DNA from: Kineosporia rhizophila | GTDB taxonomy: Bacteria > Actinomycetota > Actinomycetes > Actinomycetales > Kineosporiaceae | Direction of reading: 5' to 3' | DNA: 64,000 nucleotides | NCBI RefSeq assembly: GCF_021277265.1 | Contig: NZ_JAJSOH010000004.1 | Span: 186,001 to 250,000 of the forward strand | In this document: piece by piece, positions 27,996-36,918 of the stretch | How the letters are laid out: each line of letters starts with the position of its first letter | Position numbering within the stretch: position 1 is the stretch's first letter | Position numbers and translations under genes: made by a program | The notes under the pieces: generated by a model | What the model was told of the DNA's origin: nothing | The model's database searches: none | The model's input: the letters and a program-made list of their open reading frames with translations, nothing else

Positions 27996-28472
27996 TCAGG
28001 ATGACGACACCTCCGTCAGCTGCTCCCAGAGCTCGTCCGGTACCAGCCGCGAGGCCTCCAGCACCACCAGCAACTGCTGGTCGCGGGTGGAGACGGCGCT
28101 GTACAGCTCTGATTCCGGGCCTCCGAGCAGCGAGGGCAGCGCCTGCAGGTCCTCGGACGGCAGGGTCCGGATCCCGGTGACGTCCTGCACGGCCAACGCC
28201 ACCTGACGCTCGTTCGCCGTGATCAGGGTGATCCACCGTCCGGCCCGCACCGGCGCCCCTCCGGTCAGCACACCCGAGTCCACGACCGGGACGGCCGTAC
28301 CCCGGATCCGCGCGACCCCTGAGACAAAATCTGGCATCCCGGAAAAGGGGGCGGCGCTGAGCGGGCGCATCGTCTCCCGTACGGCTGTGAGCGGGACGGC
28401 GAACGATTTTCCCCCCGTGCTGCACAACAGCAAGGAAATGCCGGTCCCGCTGCGGCCAACCCCCGTCTTCAC
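27996..28472 (-). CDS. cheW: CheW-like adaptor (first gene of chemosensory operon)
   Basis: This 158-residue CheW-domain protein starts at GTG 28472, the first start before the recognisable domain (LLLCSTGGKSFAVPLTAVRE). The conserved VSGVARIRGTAVPVVDSGVL loop is present. It is the promoter-proximal gene of the operon. The next gene overlaps its stop if a CTG start is used. Confidence 0.85.
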   Translation of the reverse strand: MKTGVGRSGTGISLLLCSTGGKSFAVPLTAVRETMRPLSAAPFSGMPDFVSGVARIRGTAVPVVDSGVLTGGAPVRAGRWITLITANERQVALAVQDVTGIRTLPSEDLQALPSLLGGPESELYSAVSTRDQQLLVVLEASRLVPDELWEQLTEVSSS

Positions 28473-28531
28473 CTGCCTTGTCTCGGCGGGGGGAGCACGG
28501 TTCTTGACCGTCTGGAAGTGGCTGGAACTGG

Positions 28532-30001
28532 TCAGCGGGTGAACTCGATCCCCTCTGCGTCCACCCGGGAAAAGCGCTGTAGCAGGGCATCCACTCCGTA
28601 CGACGAGTACAACCGCCAGGGCCAGCGTCGTCCTTGGGAGGGCACCAGTTGTGCGGCCCGGGTGAGATACCCCGAGGTGAGGGTCAGCAGGGGCACCCGC
28701 TCGGCGGACGGGGGCGGCTGGGCCACGGCAGTGCGGTAACCGTGGCGGCGCATGTGTTTGAGCATCCGCACCACGAAACGCGCCGACAGTTCGGTCTTGA
28801 GCGTCCAGGAGGCGTTGTCGTACCCGATCAGGAAAGCCAGATTGGGGACGTCCGTGAGCAACGTTCCTTTGTAGGTCACCTTTTCGGCGGGGTCGACGGG
28901 GGTGCCGTCCACGTCCAGCGCCACGCCTCCCAGTAACCGGACCCGCAAACCAGTGGCGGTGACCACGAGCGTTGCCGGCAACAAACGTCCATTGGTCAGT
29001 CTGATGCCGTTCTCGGTGAACGTCTCGATCTCCCCGGTGACCACCTCGGCGTCTCCGGCCCGCAGCGCCGTGAACAGATCGGCGTCGGGCACCACGCACA
29101 GTCGTTGGTCCCAGGGGTTGTAGCGGGGGCGGAAATGCTCCATGGGGTAGTCGTCGGGCAACAGTGGACGGACGCGGCCCAGAAGCCATCGAGCCGCCAG
29201 GGAGGGAGCCAGGCGGCAGAGGTGCCAGAACGTCGTCGTAACGCTCACCGCGCGCAGACGCTCCAGCCGTCCGGCCAGCCGGGGGGAGAACCGGGCCAGG
29301 CGGGGCAGCGAGAACGAGTGCCGCTGGGGAAGCGAGATCAGGTAGCTGGGGGAGCGCTGCAGCATCACCGTGCTGCGGGCGGCCGGGGCGAGCGCCGGCA
29401 CCAGGGAGACGGCCGTGGCCCCGCTGCCGATCACCACGACGTCCTCACCGGCCCAATCCAGGTCTTCGGGCCAGAGCTGAGGGTGCACCAACCGGCCGGT
29501 GAACCGTTCCTGGCCCGGCAGAGGCGGCCGGTACGGGTCCTGGTAGTCGTAGTAACCGGTGCACAGGATCAGGTAGGAGCAACTGATCACGCGCTCGGCG
29601 CCCGCGCCCAGCCGGATCCGCACCGACCAGCGGGCCCGCTCACCGGCCCACGACGCCGAGACCACCTCGTGCCCGTACCTGATCCTGGCCTCGACGCCGT
29701 ACTCCTGGGCGGTGTCGCGCAGGTACTGCAGTACCGAGGCGCCGTCGGCGATGGCCTCGGGGCTGGTCCACGGCCGGAACGAGTAGCTCAGGCTGAACAT
29801 GTCCGAGTCGGAGCGCACCCCCGGATACCGGAAGAGGTCCCAGGTACCCCCGCTGACCTCGCGCGACTCCAGCACGGCGTACGACAGACCGGGCAGCGAG
29901 CGCTCCAGGTGGCAGGCCGTGCCGATCCCGGAGAGCCCGGCGCCGACGACCAGGACGTCCAGGTGTTCCGGGTCGGTGGCTGAGCGTGAGGTTTCCGGCA
30001 C
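28532..30001 (-). CDS. EthA-like flavin monooxygenase (Baeyer-Villiger type)
   Basis: This 489-residue FAD/NADPH enzyme has an N-terminal FAD motif VVGAGLSGIGTA, an NADPH motif VVIGSGATAVSLVP and the BVMO fingerprint FTGRLVHPQLWP. Length and sequence pattern are those of mycobacterial EthA, which oxidises ketones and thioamides. Oxidation of the acetone made by the nearby alkane pathway is possible but unsupported. The start is ATG 30001. It stands alone, divergent from the sulfotransferase. Confidence 0.87.
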   Translation of the reverse strand: MPETSRSATDPEHLDVLVVGAGLSGIGTACHLERSLPGLSYAVLESREVSGGTWDLFRYPGVRSDSDMFSLSYSFRPWTSPEAIADGASVLQYLRDTAQEYGVEARIRYGHEVVSASWAGERARWSVRIRLGAGAERVISCSYLILCTGYYDYQDPYRPPLPGQERFTGRLVHPQLWPEDLDWAGEDVVVIGSGATAVSLVPALAPAARSTVMLQRSPSYLISLPQRHSFSLPRLARFSPRLAGRLERLRAVSVTTTFWHLCRLAPSLAARWLLGRVRPLLPDDYPMEHFRPRYNPWDQRLCVVPDADLFTALRAGDAEVVTGEIETFTENGIRLTNGRLLPATLVVTATGLRVRLLGGVALDVDGTPVDPAEKVTYKGTLLTDVPNLAFLIGYDNASWTLKTELSARFVVRMLKHMRRHGYRTAVAQPPPSAERVPLLTLTSGYLTRAAQLVPSQGRRWPWRLYSSYGVDALLQRFSRVDAEGIEFTR

Positions 30002-30218
30002 CCGGCCATCATCGGTGAGGGGGCGCGCCCGGTCCTGCCGAAGCGGCCGGTCCCGCCCAAGATCGCTTCACCGCAACGTAACCCGGACCGGCCCGGGCGG
30101 CTGGACATCCGGTGAAATCGGGCGTTCGATCGAGGTACGTGATGAATTTGTACCAAGTACGTCTCGACACAGGGTGCTCATGTACAAGCCACAGGGAAAC
30201 TGCGTAACCTCTGCTCGC

Positions 30219-31103
30219 GTGGCACAGCGACGCAAGGTGGTAGCAGCGGTCAACCGGGAGCTCGAAGAACGGTTCGGGTTCCGCGTGGTCAGAGTGAAGG
30301 ACGACGAGGAGGCACCGCCCCCGGTCGAGGTCGTCGAGGAGGAGAAGCCGCGGATCCCGGTCCGGCGCCCCTCCGACCCCAGAGACCGGCTGGTCCAGCG
30401 TCCGGTGTTCCTGCTGTCCTCGGTCCGCTCCGGTTCCACCCTCTCCCGGGTCATCCTGAACAGCCACTCTCAGATCCACTCGCCGCACGAGATGCACTTC
30501 CGCCGCACCCAGGTGATCGCCTACACCACCCCGGTCCAGCAGGCGCTGGAGCACTTCGACCTGAACGAGCGCGACCTCGAGCACCTGCTGTGGGACCGCA
30601 TGCTGCACCGCGAGCTCACCCTGAGCGGCAAGTCGGTGCTGGTCGAGAAGACCCCGAGCAACGTGTTCGTGGCCGACCGGCTGGCCACCGCCTGGCCCAA
30701 GGCGAAGTTCATCTACCTGATCCGCCACCCCTGGTCGATCGCCCAGTCCTGGCACGAGGGCGACCCGGAGAACCGGCCGGTGCCGGTGGCGATCCGGCAC
30801 ACCCTGAACTACATGGAGTACCTGGAGAAGGCCCGGAACAAGCGGGCCGGCCTGACCATCCGCTACGAGGACCTGACCACCGAGCCGGTCAAGCAGACCC
30901 AGCTGATCTGCGAGTTCCTCGGGCTGGAGTGGGAGCCGGGGATGCTGGAGTACGGCAAGAAGGACCACGGCGACTTCAAGAAGGGCATCGGGGACTGGAA
31001 GGAGAAGATCAAGACCGGGACGATCCAGCCCGGCCGCCCGCTCCCCGACATCTCCGACGTGCCGGTCGAACTGCGCCCGATGGTCGAGCGCTGGGGTTAC
31101 TGA
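30219..31103 (+). CDS. Sulfotransferase-family protein
   Basis: This 294-residue protein has the PAPS 5'-phosphate loop RSGSTLSRVILNSH and a 3'-phosphate-type region IYLIRHPWSIAQSWHEGD, then the IRYEDLTTEPVKQTQLICEF block typical of bacterial sulfotransferases. The start is uncertain: GTG 30219 gives the family-like VAQRRKVVAAVNRELEERFG, while ATG 30180 adds 13 residues. The acceptor is unknown (lipid, sugar or protein). No signal peptide is present. Confidence 0.8.
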   Translation: MAQRRKVVAAVNRELEERFGFRVVRVKDDEEAPPPVEVVEEEKPRIPVRRPSDPRDRLVQRPVFLLSSVRSGSTLSRVILNSHSQIHSPHEMHFRRTQVIAYTTPVQQALEHFDLNERDLEHLLWDRMLHRELTLSGKSVLVEKTPSNVFVADRLATAWPKAKFIYLIRHPWSIAQSWHEGDPENRPVPVAIRHTLNYMEYLEKARNKRAGLTIRYEDLTTEPVKQTQLICEFLGLEWEPGMLEYGKKDHGDFKKGIGDWKEKIKTGTIQPGRPLPDISDVPVELRPMVERWGY

Positions 31104-31277
31104 CCCCACGGGTTCATCCGCTGTTCATCCCCGGTGGTTCGTCAGGGCAAAGTCAGCCGCCCTTCACGGTTTCCGCCCACACCGGGGACCGGGATCTGCC
31201 ACGCTCGGATTTCTGGTGCGACCTGAGGGTCGTGAGAGAAACCAGGCGCGGACAGTGACCAAAGGAGATCCCCTTCC

Positions 31278-32174
31278 ATGACCCTGACCAGGAACCGCCG
31301 AGTGCTCGTGGGAGCGGCGGCAGCCGCGTCGGTCCTCGCCGCGGGGGCGGCCGCGGTCGCCTTCTCCGGCTCCGCCACGGCCGCCGAGCCGGCCGCCGCC
31401 AAGCCCGCCACGGTCACCGTCGACGGTAACGAGCTCAGGTACCAGGCCGCCCCCGGCCAGGTGAACAAGCTGGTCGTCACCCGGAGCAGCGAGGGCGTGG
31501 AGAACGACACCAGCCCGTTCGGCACCAGCAAGTACACCTGGGTGTTCGACGACAGCGTCGAGATCGAGGGGGCGGCCGACCTGTGCACCTACCCCCAGGC
31601 GTCCGACCGCACCCTGATCCGGTGCTCGCTGGTGGTGGAGCACACCCAGAGCCCGGGCTACGTCTCCACGATCAAGCTGGGCGACAAGAACGACTCGGTC
31701 AAGTACGTCAACGACAACAGCGGCGGCTACGAGGCCGACGTCTTCCACCTCGGCGCCGGCAACGACGTGTACTCGTCCAAGGGCACCAAGGACGGCAGCC
31801 GGATCGAGGGCGGCAACGGCAACGACACGATCACCACCGGTCGTGCGGCCGGCGACCAGTCCTCGGTCCAGGGTGGCAACGGCAACGACACGATCCGCCT
31901 GGGCCGTGAGTACCTCGGCGCCGACGGCGGCGCGGGCAACGACAAGATCTACGGCCAGGCCGCCGCCGACTGGCTCGACGGCGGTGCGGGCAACGACTCG
32001 ATCTGGGGCGGGGCCGGCCGGGACACCATCGAGGGCGGGGCCGGCAACGACAAGCTGTACGGCCAGGGCGGCGCCGACTGGATCTACGGCCAGGGCGGCA
32101 ACGACAAGCTGTACGGCGGTCCGGGCGCCGACGTCCTGCGGGGCGGCCCGGGCAAGAACGTGGTCAAGCAGTGA
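31278..32174 (+). CDS. Secreted RTX-type calcium-binding repeat protein
   Basis: This 298-residue protein has a Sec signal peptide (basic start, hydrophobic helix, cleavage after ATAA near residue 35) and a beta-rich middle. Seven or so RTX nonapeptides (GGNGNDTI, GGAGNDKIYG, GGAGNDSIWG type, about 175-290) follow. RTX repeats fold into a Ca2+-bound beta roll outside the cell. No catalytic domain is visible, and no type I exporter is adjacent. The start has a strong aaaggag. Confidence 0.85.
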   Translation: MTLTRNRRVLVGAAAAASVLAAGAAAVAFSGSATAAEPAAAKPATVTVDGNELRYQAAPGQVNKLVVTRSSEGVENDTSPFGTSKYTWVFDDSVEIEGAADLCTYPQASDRTLIRCSLVVEHTQSPGYVSTIKLGDKNDSVKYVNDNSGGYEADVFHLGAGNDVYSSKGTKDGSRIEGGNGNDTITTGRAAGDQSSVQGGNGNDTIRLGREYLGADGGAGNDKIYGQAAADWLDGGAGNDSIWGGAGRDTIEGGAGNDKLYGQGGADWIYGQGGNDKLYGGPGADVLRGGPGKNVVKQ

Positions 32175-32264
32175 GCTGAACAGCTGAGTCCGAGGGAGCC
32201 CTCGGTGCCGTGGCCGGAACTGGCCGCCGCACCGGGGGCTTCACCGGTTCTGCGGCGGGCCGGC

Positions 32265-32690
32265 TCACCAGGACCAGCCGCGTTCGGCCAGCAGCAGTTC
32301 GCGGCGGGCGCGCAGGTCGCGCCCGGCCAGGCGCTGCGGCGGAGGGGTGGCAAAGCCGGTGGGGCAGGTGCTTTCGCCGGTCTCGGGCACCCCGGCCAGC
32401 CGGCAGGCGCGGCCCAGCAGGGCGTCGTAGGCCGCCGCGCTGGCCTCCAGGCGGGCGGCCCGCGCGAAGATCGACTCGTCCCAGTGCAGCCGGTTGATCT
32501 CGTCGGCCAGGGCGTGCAGGCGCAACTGCAGCCGCAGGGCCTCGAACGGATCCGGCTCCGGGGGCGGGGGCACGGTGGCGAACGGGGCGGCGAGCCCACG
32601 CAGGACTTCGCGCCGCCCGGGCTCCCGCCGCCGGAACGCGGCCAGAGCCGCGGCCAGGGCCAGGGCGGTCAGGATCAGCACGATGATCAT
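32265..32690 (-). CDS. Small membrane-anchored hypothetical protein
   Basis: The 141-residue frame starts at ATG 32690 and opens with one transmembrane helix (MIIVLILTALALAAALAAF) followed by a soluble Arg/Leu-rich helical region. No family is recognised, and the ribosome-binding site is weak. An in-frame longer version starts at 32786. It is convergent with the RTX gene. Confidence 0.5.
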   Translation of the reverse strand: MIIVLILTALALAAALAAFRRREPGRREVLRGLAAPFATVPPPPEPDPFEALRLQLRLHALADEINRLHWDESIFARAARLEASAAAYDALLGRACRLAGVPETGESTCPTGFATPPPQRLAGRDLRARRELLLAERGWSW

Positions 32691-32865
32691 TGGTCTGGTC
32701 CATCTGCTCAGTGATGTCGGGGCGTCCCTTACTGCGGGATGTCCGCACCGCCTCAGCAACTCTACGATCCGCGCCGACAAGATCACTATGCGTTTGTGTG
32801 CCCTCTGACCGCATTGCGTCGACCGGCCCGGATCGGCCGGCCGGTGATCTCCGTCGCACCCCTAT

Positions 32866-32892
32866 GGATCCAAAGTGAAACTGTTAGGATCC
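32866..32892 (+). promoter_or_regulatory. Paired GGATCC operator A, upstream of aldehyde dehydrogenase
   Basis: Two ggatcc half-sites at 32866-32871 and 32887-32892 are exactly 21 bp apart, in the context tatggatccaaag and gttaggatccag. The same arrangement occurs at two other promoters of this region, so it is probably the site of the adjacent GntR regulator. Confidence 0.65.
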
Positions 32893-32953
32893 AGTCGAGA
32901 TGGCGATGGAGGAGCTGTTCCGTCGGCCGTGCGAACCCGATCGAGGAGAAGCC

Positions 32954-34420
32954 TTGTCTTCCGAGCTGCGCGAAGGTCTGCCCGCCCTGCCTGAGGTAAG
33001 CCCGTTCTTCCTGGCCGGGCAGTGGCAGGCCGAGGGGGAGGGACGTGAGCTGTTCGACGTTCTCGACCCGGCCACCGAGGAGCGCCTCACCCAGGTGCCG
33101 CAGGCCACCACCGCCGACGTGGACGCCGCCGTGCGGGCCGGGCGCCAGGCCCTGGCCGACCGCGCCTGGACCGGTCTGGCCCCGCTCGAGCGCAGCCGGG
33201 TCCTGCACCGGATCGCCGATCTGATCGAGGCCGACCTGGAGGCGCTGGCGATCCTCGAGACCCGGGACAACGGCAAGCCGATCGAGCGCTCGCGGGCCGA
33301 CACGGCCAGCGCGGCCAGAACTTTCCGGCACTACGCGGGGGCGCCCTCGCGCCTGGCCGGGGCCACCGTGCCGATCGGCGACGGGCACCACGTCTACACC
33401 ACGCTGAACCCGGTCGGGGTGGCCGCGCTGATCCTGCCCTGGAACTTCCCGATCATGACCGGCGCCTTCAAGATCGCCCCGGCGCTGGCCGCGGGCTGCT
33501 CGATCGTGGTCAAGCCGGCCGAGCAGACTCCGCTGACCATGCTCCGGCTGGCCGCGATCATGCGCGAGGCCGGGGTGCCGGACGGTGTGGTCAGCGTGCT
33601 CACCGGTGACGGCCGGGTCGGCGCCGCGATGGTCGAGCACCCGCTGGTGGCCAAGGTCAGCTTCACCGGAAGCACCGCGGTGGGCCGGCTGGTGGGGCGC
33701 TCCGCGGCCGGGACGTTCAAGCGGGTCACCCTGGAGCTGGGCGGCAAGAGCGCCAACATCGTGTTCGCCGACGCTGATCTGGACGCCGCCGTGACCACCG
33801 CGATGCGGGCCTCGTTCGGCCACTCCGGGCAGATGTGTACCGCGGGAAGCCGTCTGCTGGTGCAGAACTCGATCCTGCCAGAGATGACGGCCCGGCTGGC
33901 TGCCGCGGTGGCGAAGGTGCCGATGGGCGACGGTCTGGCCGGTGGGGTCTCGGTCGGCCCGCTGGTCTCGGCCGAACAGCGCAGCCAGGTGCTCGGCTAC
34001 ATCGAGAAGGGCCGGGCCGACGGGGCGGAGCTGGTGCACGGGGGTGGTGCGCCGGAGGGGGCCGGCTACTACGTCGAGCCCACGCTGTTCACCGGGGTGC
34101 GCAACGACATGGTGATCGCCCGGGAAGAGATCTTCGGGCCGGTGGTGGGGGTGCTCGGGTTCGATGACGAGGACGAGGCGGTGGCCGTGGCCAACGACTC
34201 GAACTACGGCCTGGCGGGCGGGGTCTGGACCCGCGACCTGGGGCGCGCGCACCGGGTCGCCGCGGCCGTCGAGGCCGGGACGATCTGGGTGAACACCTAC
34301 AACGTCTTCGACCCGGCCCTCGGCTTCGGCGGGCTGAAGGACTCCGGCATCGGGCGCGACCTGGGTGACGAGGCGCTGCTCGGCTACACCGAGACCAAGG
34401 CCGTCGTGGTCGCCTACTGA
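32954..34420 (+). CDS. Aldehyde dehydrogenase family protein
   Basis: This is an NAD(P)-dependent aldehyde dehydrogenase with the motifs LPWNFPIMTGAFKIAPAL, the catalytic Glu in LELGGKSANIVF and the catalytic Cys in GHSGQMCTAGSRL. TTG 32954 behind gaggag is preferred because ATG 32900 lies only 8 bp after the operator; that choice would add 18 residues. The mature length of 488 is typical. It probably oxidises the aldehyde released by the amine oxidase of the same cluster (inference). Confidence 0.88.
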   Translation: MSSELREGLPALPEVSPFFLAGQWQAEGEGRELFDVLDPATEERLTQVPQATTADVDAAVRAGRQALADRAWTGLAPLERSRVLHRIADLIEADLEALAILETRDNGKPIERSRADTASAARTFRHYAGAPSRLAGATVPIGDGHHVYTTLNPVGVAALILPWNFPIMTGAFKIAPALAAGCSIVVKPAEQTPLTMLRLAAIMREAGVPDGVVSVLTGDGRVGAAMVEHPLVAKVSFTGSTAVGRLVGRSAAGTFKRVTLELGGKSANIVFADADLDAAVTTAMRASFGHSGQMCTAGSRLLVQNSILPEMTARLAAAVAKVPMGDGLAGGVSVGPLVSAEQRSQVLGYIEKGRADGAELVHGGGAPEGAGYYVEPTLFTGVRNDMVIAREEIFGPVVGVLGFDDEDEAVAVANDSNYGLAGGVWTRDLGRAHRVAAAVEAGTIWVNTYNVFDPALGFGGLKDSGIGRDLGDEALLGYTETKAVVVAY

Positions 34421-34474
34421 ACCGGGCCGATCAGCTGGCGCGGGCAGACCGGGACCGGAATCTCTGGAGTTGAT

Positions 34475-34501
34475 GGATCCAATCATGTTACTTTCGGATC
34501 C
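34475..34501 (+). promoter_or_regulatory. Paired GGATCC operator B, upstream of aminotransferase operon
   Basis: Half-sites ggatcc at 34475-34480 and 34496-34501 are again 21 bp apart (gatggatccaatc and ttcggatccgaaa). They lie 26 bp before the aminotransferase start. Confidence 0.65.
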
Positions 34502-34526
34502 GAAATTGCGATCAAAGGCGGATGGT

Positions 34527-35807
34527 GTGGAGAGCTCTCTCGATGCGGCCCCGGCCGCGGTGCCACTGCTGACCAGCGGTGCGGGCGGCGGTCGGCACGC
34601 AGGTGCGGCCATCGACGTGGCTCATGAACGGGCCCGTACGCCCGGGGCCACCGTCGCCCACCACTTCAACGCCGCCGGTTCGGCCCTGCCCAGCCAGAGC
34701 GTGGTGCAGGCGGTGGTCGACCACCTGCGGCTGGAGGAGCGGCACGGCGGGTACGAGGCGGCCCACCAGGTCGCCGACCGGATCGAGGCGGTCTACCAGG
34801 ACGCAGCGCGGCTGGTGGGGGCCGACCCGGCCGAGATCGCCCTGTTCGACAGCGCCAGCACCGGCCTGCGGACGATCGTCGAGGCCCTGCGGCTCGGGGC
34901 CGGGCAGCGGCTCCTGGTCAGCCGCTCCACCTACGTCAGCCACGCCCTGCACCTGATGAGCCTGGGCCGGGAGCACGACGTCGAGGTGGTGGTGGTGCCG
35001 AACTCGGCCTCCGGTGCGATCGACCTGCAGGCCTTGGACTCCGAGCTGGCCGGCGGCGGCCCGGCCATCGTCTGCGTGGCGCACATCCCGACCTCGTCCG
35101 GCCTGGTCGAGCCGGTCACCGAGATCGGCGCGCTGGCCCGGCGGCACGGAGCCCGGTACGTACTGGACGCCACCCAGTCGGTCGGGCAGGTGCACCTCGA
35201 CGTGGCGGCGATCGGCTGCGACGCGATGGTCACCACCGGCCGGAAGTTCCTGCGCGCCCCGCGCGGCACCGGATTCGCCTTCATCGGCCGGGAGATCGCC
35301 GGTTCCCTCGCCCCCACGGCGCCCGACGTGCGGGGGGCGGTCTGGACGTCGGCCCGGGACTGGGAGCTGAAGGACAGCGCCCGCCGGTTCGAGACCTGGG
35401 AAGCCTCGATCGCCGGCCGGATCGGCCTCGGGGTCGCGCTGGGCGAGGCCCTGGCCCTGGGGACCGGGCAGATCGAGACCCATCTGGTGCAGACCGCCGC
35501 CGCGGTGCGGGAGGCGCTCGTGGTGGTCCCCGGGGTCACCGTGCAGGACCCGCCGTCCTCGCCCTCGGCCATCATCACCTTCACCGTCGAGGGCCTGCCC
35601 GCCCGCCGGGTCAACGAGCTCCTGGCCCAGCACGGCCTGCGCACGGTGTCGGTACCCGCCTCGCACGCCCAGTGGGACCTGGGGGCCCGCGGCGTGGACG
35701 CGGTGGTGCGGGCCTCACTGCACGTGTACAACGACGAGACGGACACCGCTGCGCTGGTCGAGGCCGTGGCCGGGATCGCGGATTCGGCCGAGGCGAGGGC
35801 GGTCTGA
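34527..35807 (+). CDS. Class V PLP-dependent aminotransferase
   Basis: This 426-residue fold-type I PLP enzyme is related to cysteine desulfurases and EgtE-like lyases. Asp and His of the cofactor site are in YVLDATQSVGQ, and the Schiff-base lysine is Lys240 in TTGRKFLRAP. I chose GTG 34527, behind aaaggcgg and just after the operator; upstream ATGs at 34473 and 34485 lie in the operator. The next gene starts 1 bp after its stop, so they are one operon. The substrate is unknown. Confidence 0.85.
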   Translation: MESSLDAAPAAVPLLTSGAGGGRHAGAAIDVAHERARTPGATVAHHFNAAGSALPSQSVVQAVVDHLRLEERHGGYEAAHQVADRIEAVYQDAARLVGADPAEIALFDSASTGLRTIVEALRLGAGQRLLVSRSTYVSHALHLMSLGREHDVEVVVVPNSASGAIDLQALDSELAGGGPAIVCVAHIPTSSGLVEPVTEIGALARRHGARYVLDATQSVGQVHLDVAAIGCDAMVTTGRKFLRAPRGTGFAFIGREIAGSLAPTAPDVRGAVWTSARDWELKDSARRFETWEASIAGRIGLGVALGEALALGTGQIETHLVQTAAAVREALVVVPGVTVQDPPSSPSAIITFTVEGLPARRVNELLAQHGLRTVSVPASHAQWDLGARGVDAVVRASLHVYNDETDTAALVEAVAGIADSAEARAV

Positions 35808-35808
35808 G

Positions 35809-36918
35809 GTGACCGACGTCGAAGTCCTGGTCGCCGGCCTCGGCGTGCACGGCTCCGCCGCCGCCTACGAGCTCGCCCTGCGCGGCGTGGACGTGCTCGG
35901 CCTGGAGCAGTTCGGCGAGGGCCACTCCCGGGGTTCCTCGCACGGTCGCACCCGGATGATCCGCCGCGCCTACCCCAACCCGGTCTGGAACCCGTTCGTC
36001 GAGCGCGCATTCGACGGCTGGGCCCGCTGGTCGGCGGCGTCCGGTGAGGAGCTGCTCCACCGGACGGGTGGTCTTTACACGTTCCGCGAGTCCACCACCA
36101 TGCAGGGTCCGGGCTGCCGGCTGGTCGAGGACCACGCCGAAATGGCCCGCCTGATGCCCGGGTTCCAGCCACCCAGCGGATATCGCGCCGTCCACGACCC
36201 GTCCGCCGGAGTGCTCGAGGCCGCCCGTGGGCTGGAGGTCGCTCGCGCCGGGGCCCGGGCCGCCGGGGCCGAACTGGTGTTCGGTGAGACGGTGCTGAGC
36301 TGGCGCCAGGAGAGCGAGCGGTGCATCGTCACCACCGATCAGCGCGAGATCACCTGTCGCAAGCTGGTGCTCAGCGCCGGAGCCTGGGCCGGGCACCTGG
36401 TGCCCGAGCTCGCCCACCTGTTCGAGGTCTGGCGCATCGTCACCGTCACGCTGGCCCCCGGGCAGGAGCCCGGCCAGGTGCCGCAGCTCGGCTGTTTCTC
36501 GGTCGACCGCCCGGAGGGTCTGGTCTTCGGCATCCCCGACGCCGACGGCAACGGGTTCAAGGCCGGTGTGGACCTGGGCCCGGTCTGGGACCCGACGGTG
36601 CCCGCCACCCCGCCCACGGCCGACGAGATCGCCGGGCTGACCGGCCTGATGCAGCAGTACGTGCCGGGCATCCGGGCCGAGGTGGTGGAGGCCGTCGCCT
36701 GCCTGTACACGATGACCGCCGACCGGCGGTTCGTGCTCGGCCCGCTGCCCTGGGCCCCGGCCGTCACCGTCGCGGCCGCCTGTTCCGGGCACGGCTTCAA
36801 GTTCGGCCCGGCCCTCGGCGAGGCGGTGGCCGACCTGGTCCAGGAAAGACCCCGCCCCGAACTGGACTTCATCGGCGTTCAGCGCCGCCTCACCACCCAG
36901 CAGGAGGATCAGACGTGA
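35809..36918 (+). CDS. FAD-dependent amine oxidase, monomeric sarcosine-oxidase/SolA type
   Basis: This 369-residue DAO-family flavoprotein has the N-terminal FAD motif VAGLGVHGSAAAYELALRG and the SRGSSHGRTRMIR block typical of monomeric sarcosine oxidases. Cys325 in CSGHGFKFGP is at the position that binds FAD covalently in that family. It should oxidise an N-methyl or other secondary amine to an imine with release of H2O2. It starts at GTG 35809, 1 bp after the previous stop, and overlaps the copper amine oxidase gene by 4 bp. Confidence 0.88.
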   Translation: MTDVEVLVAGLGVHGSAAAYELALRGVDVLGLEQFGEGHSRGSSHGRTRMIRRAYPNPVWNPFVERAFDGWARWSAASGEELLHRTGGLYTFRESTTMQGPGCRLVEDHAEMARLMPGFQPPSGYRAVHDPSAGVLEAARGLEVARAGARAAGAELVFGETVLSWRQESERCIVTTDQREITCRKLVLSAGAWAGHLVPELAHLFEVWRIVTVTLAPGQEPGQVPQLGCFSVDRPEGLVFGIPDADGNGFKAGVDLGPVWDPTVPATPPTADEIAGLTGLMQQYVPGIRAEVVEAVACLYTMTADRRFVLGPLPWAPAVTVAAACSGHGFKFGPALGEAVADLVQERPRPELDFIGVQRRLTTQQEDQT

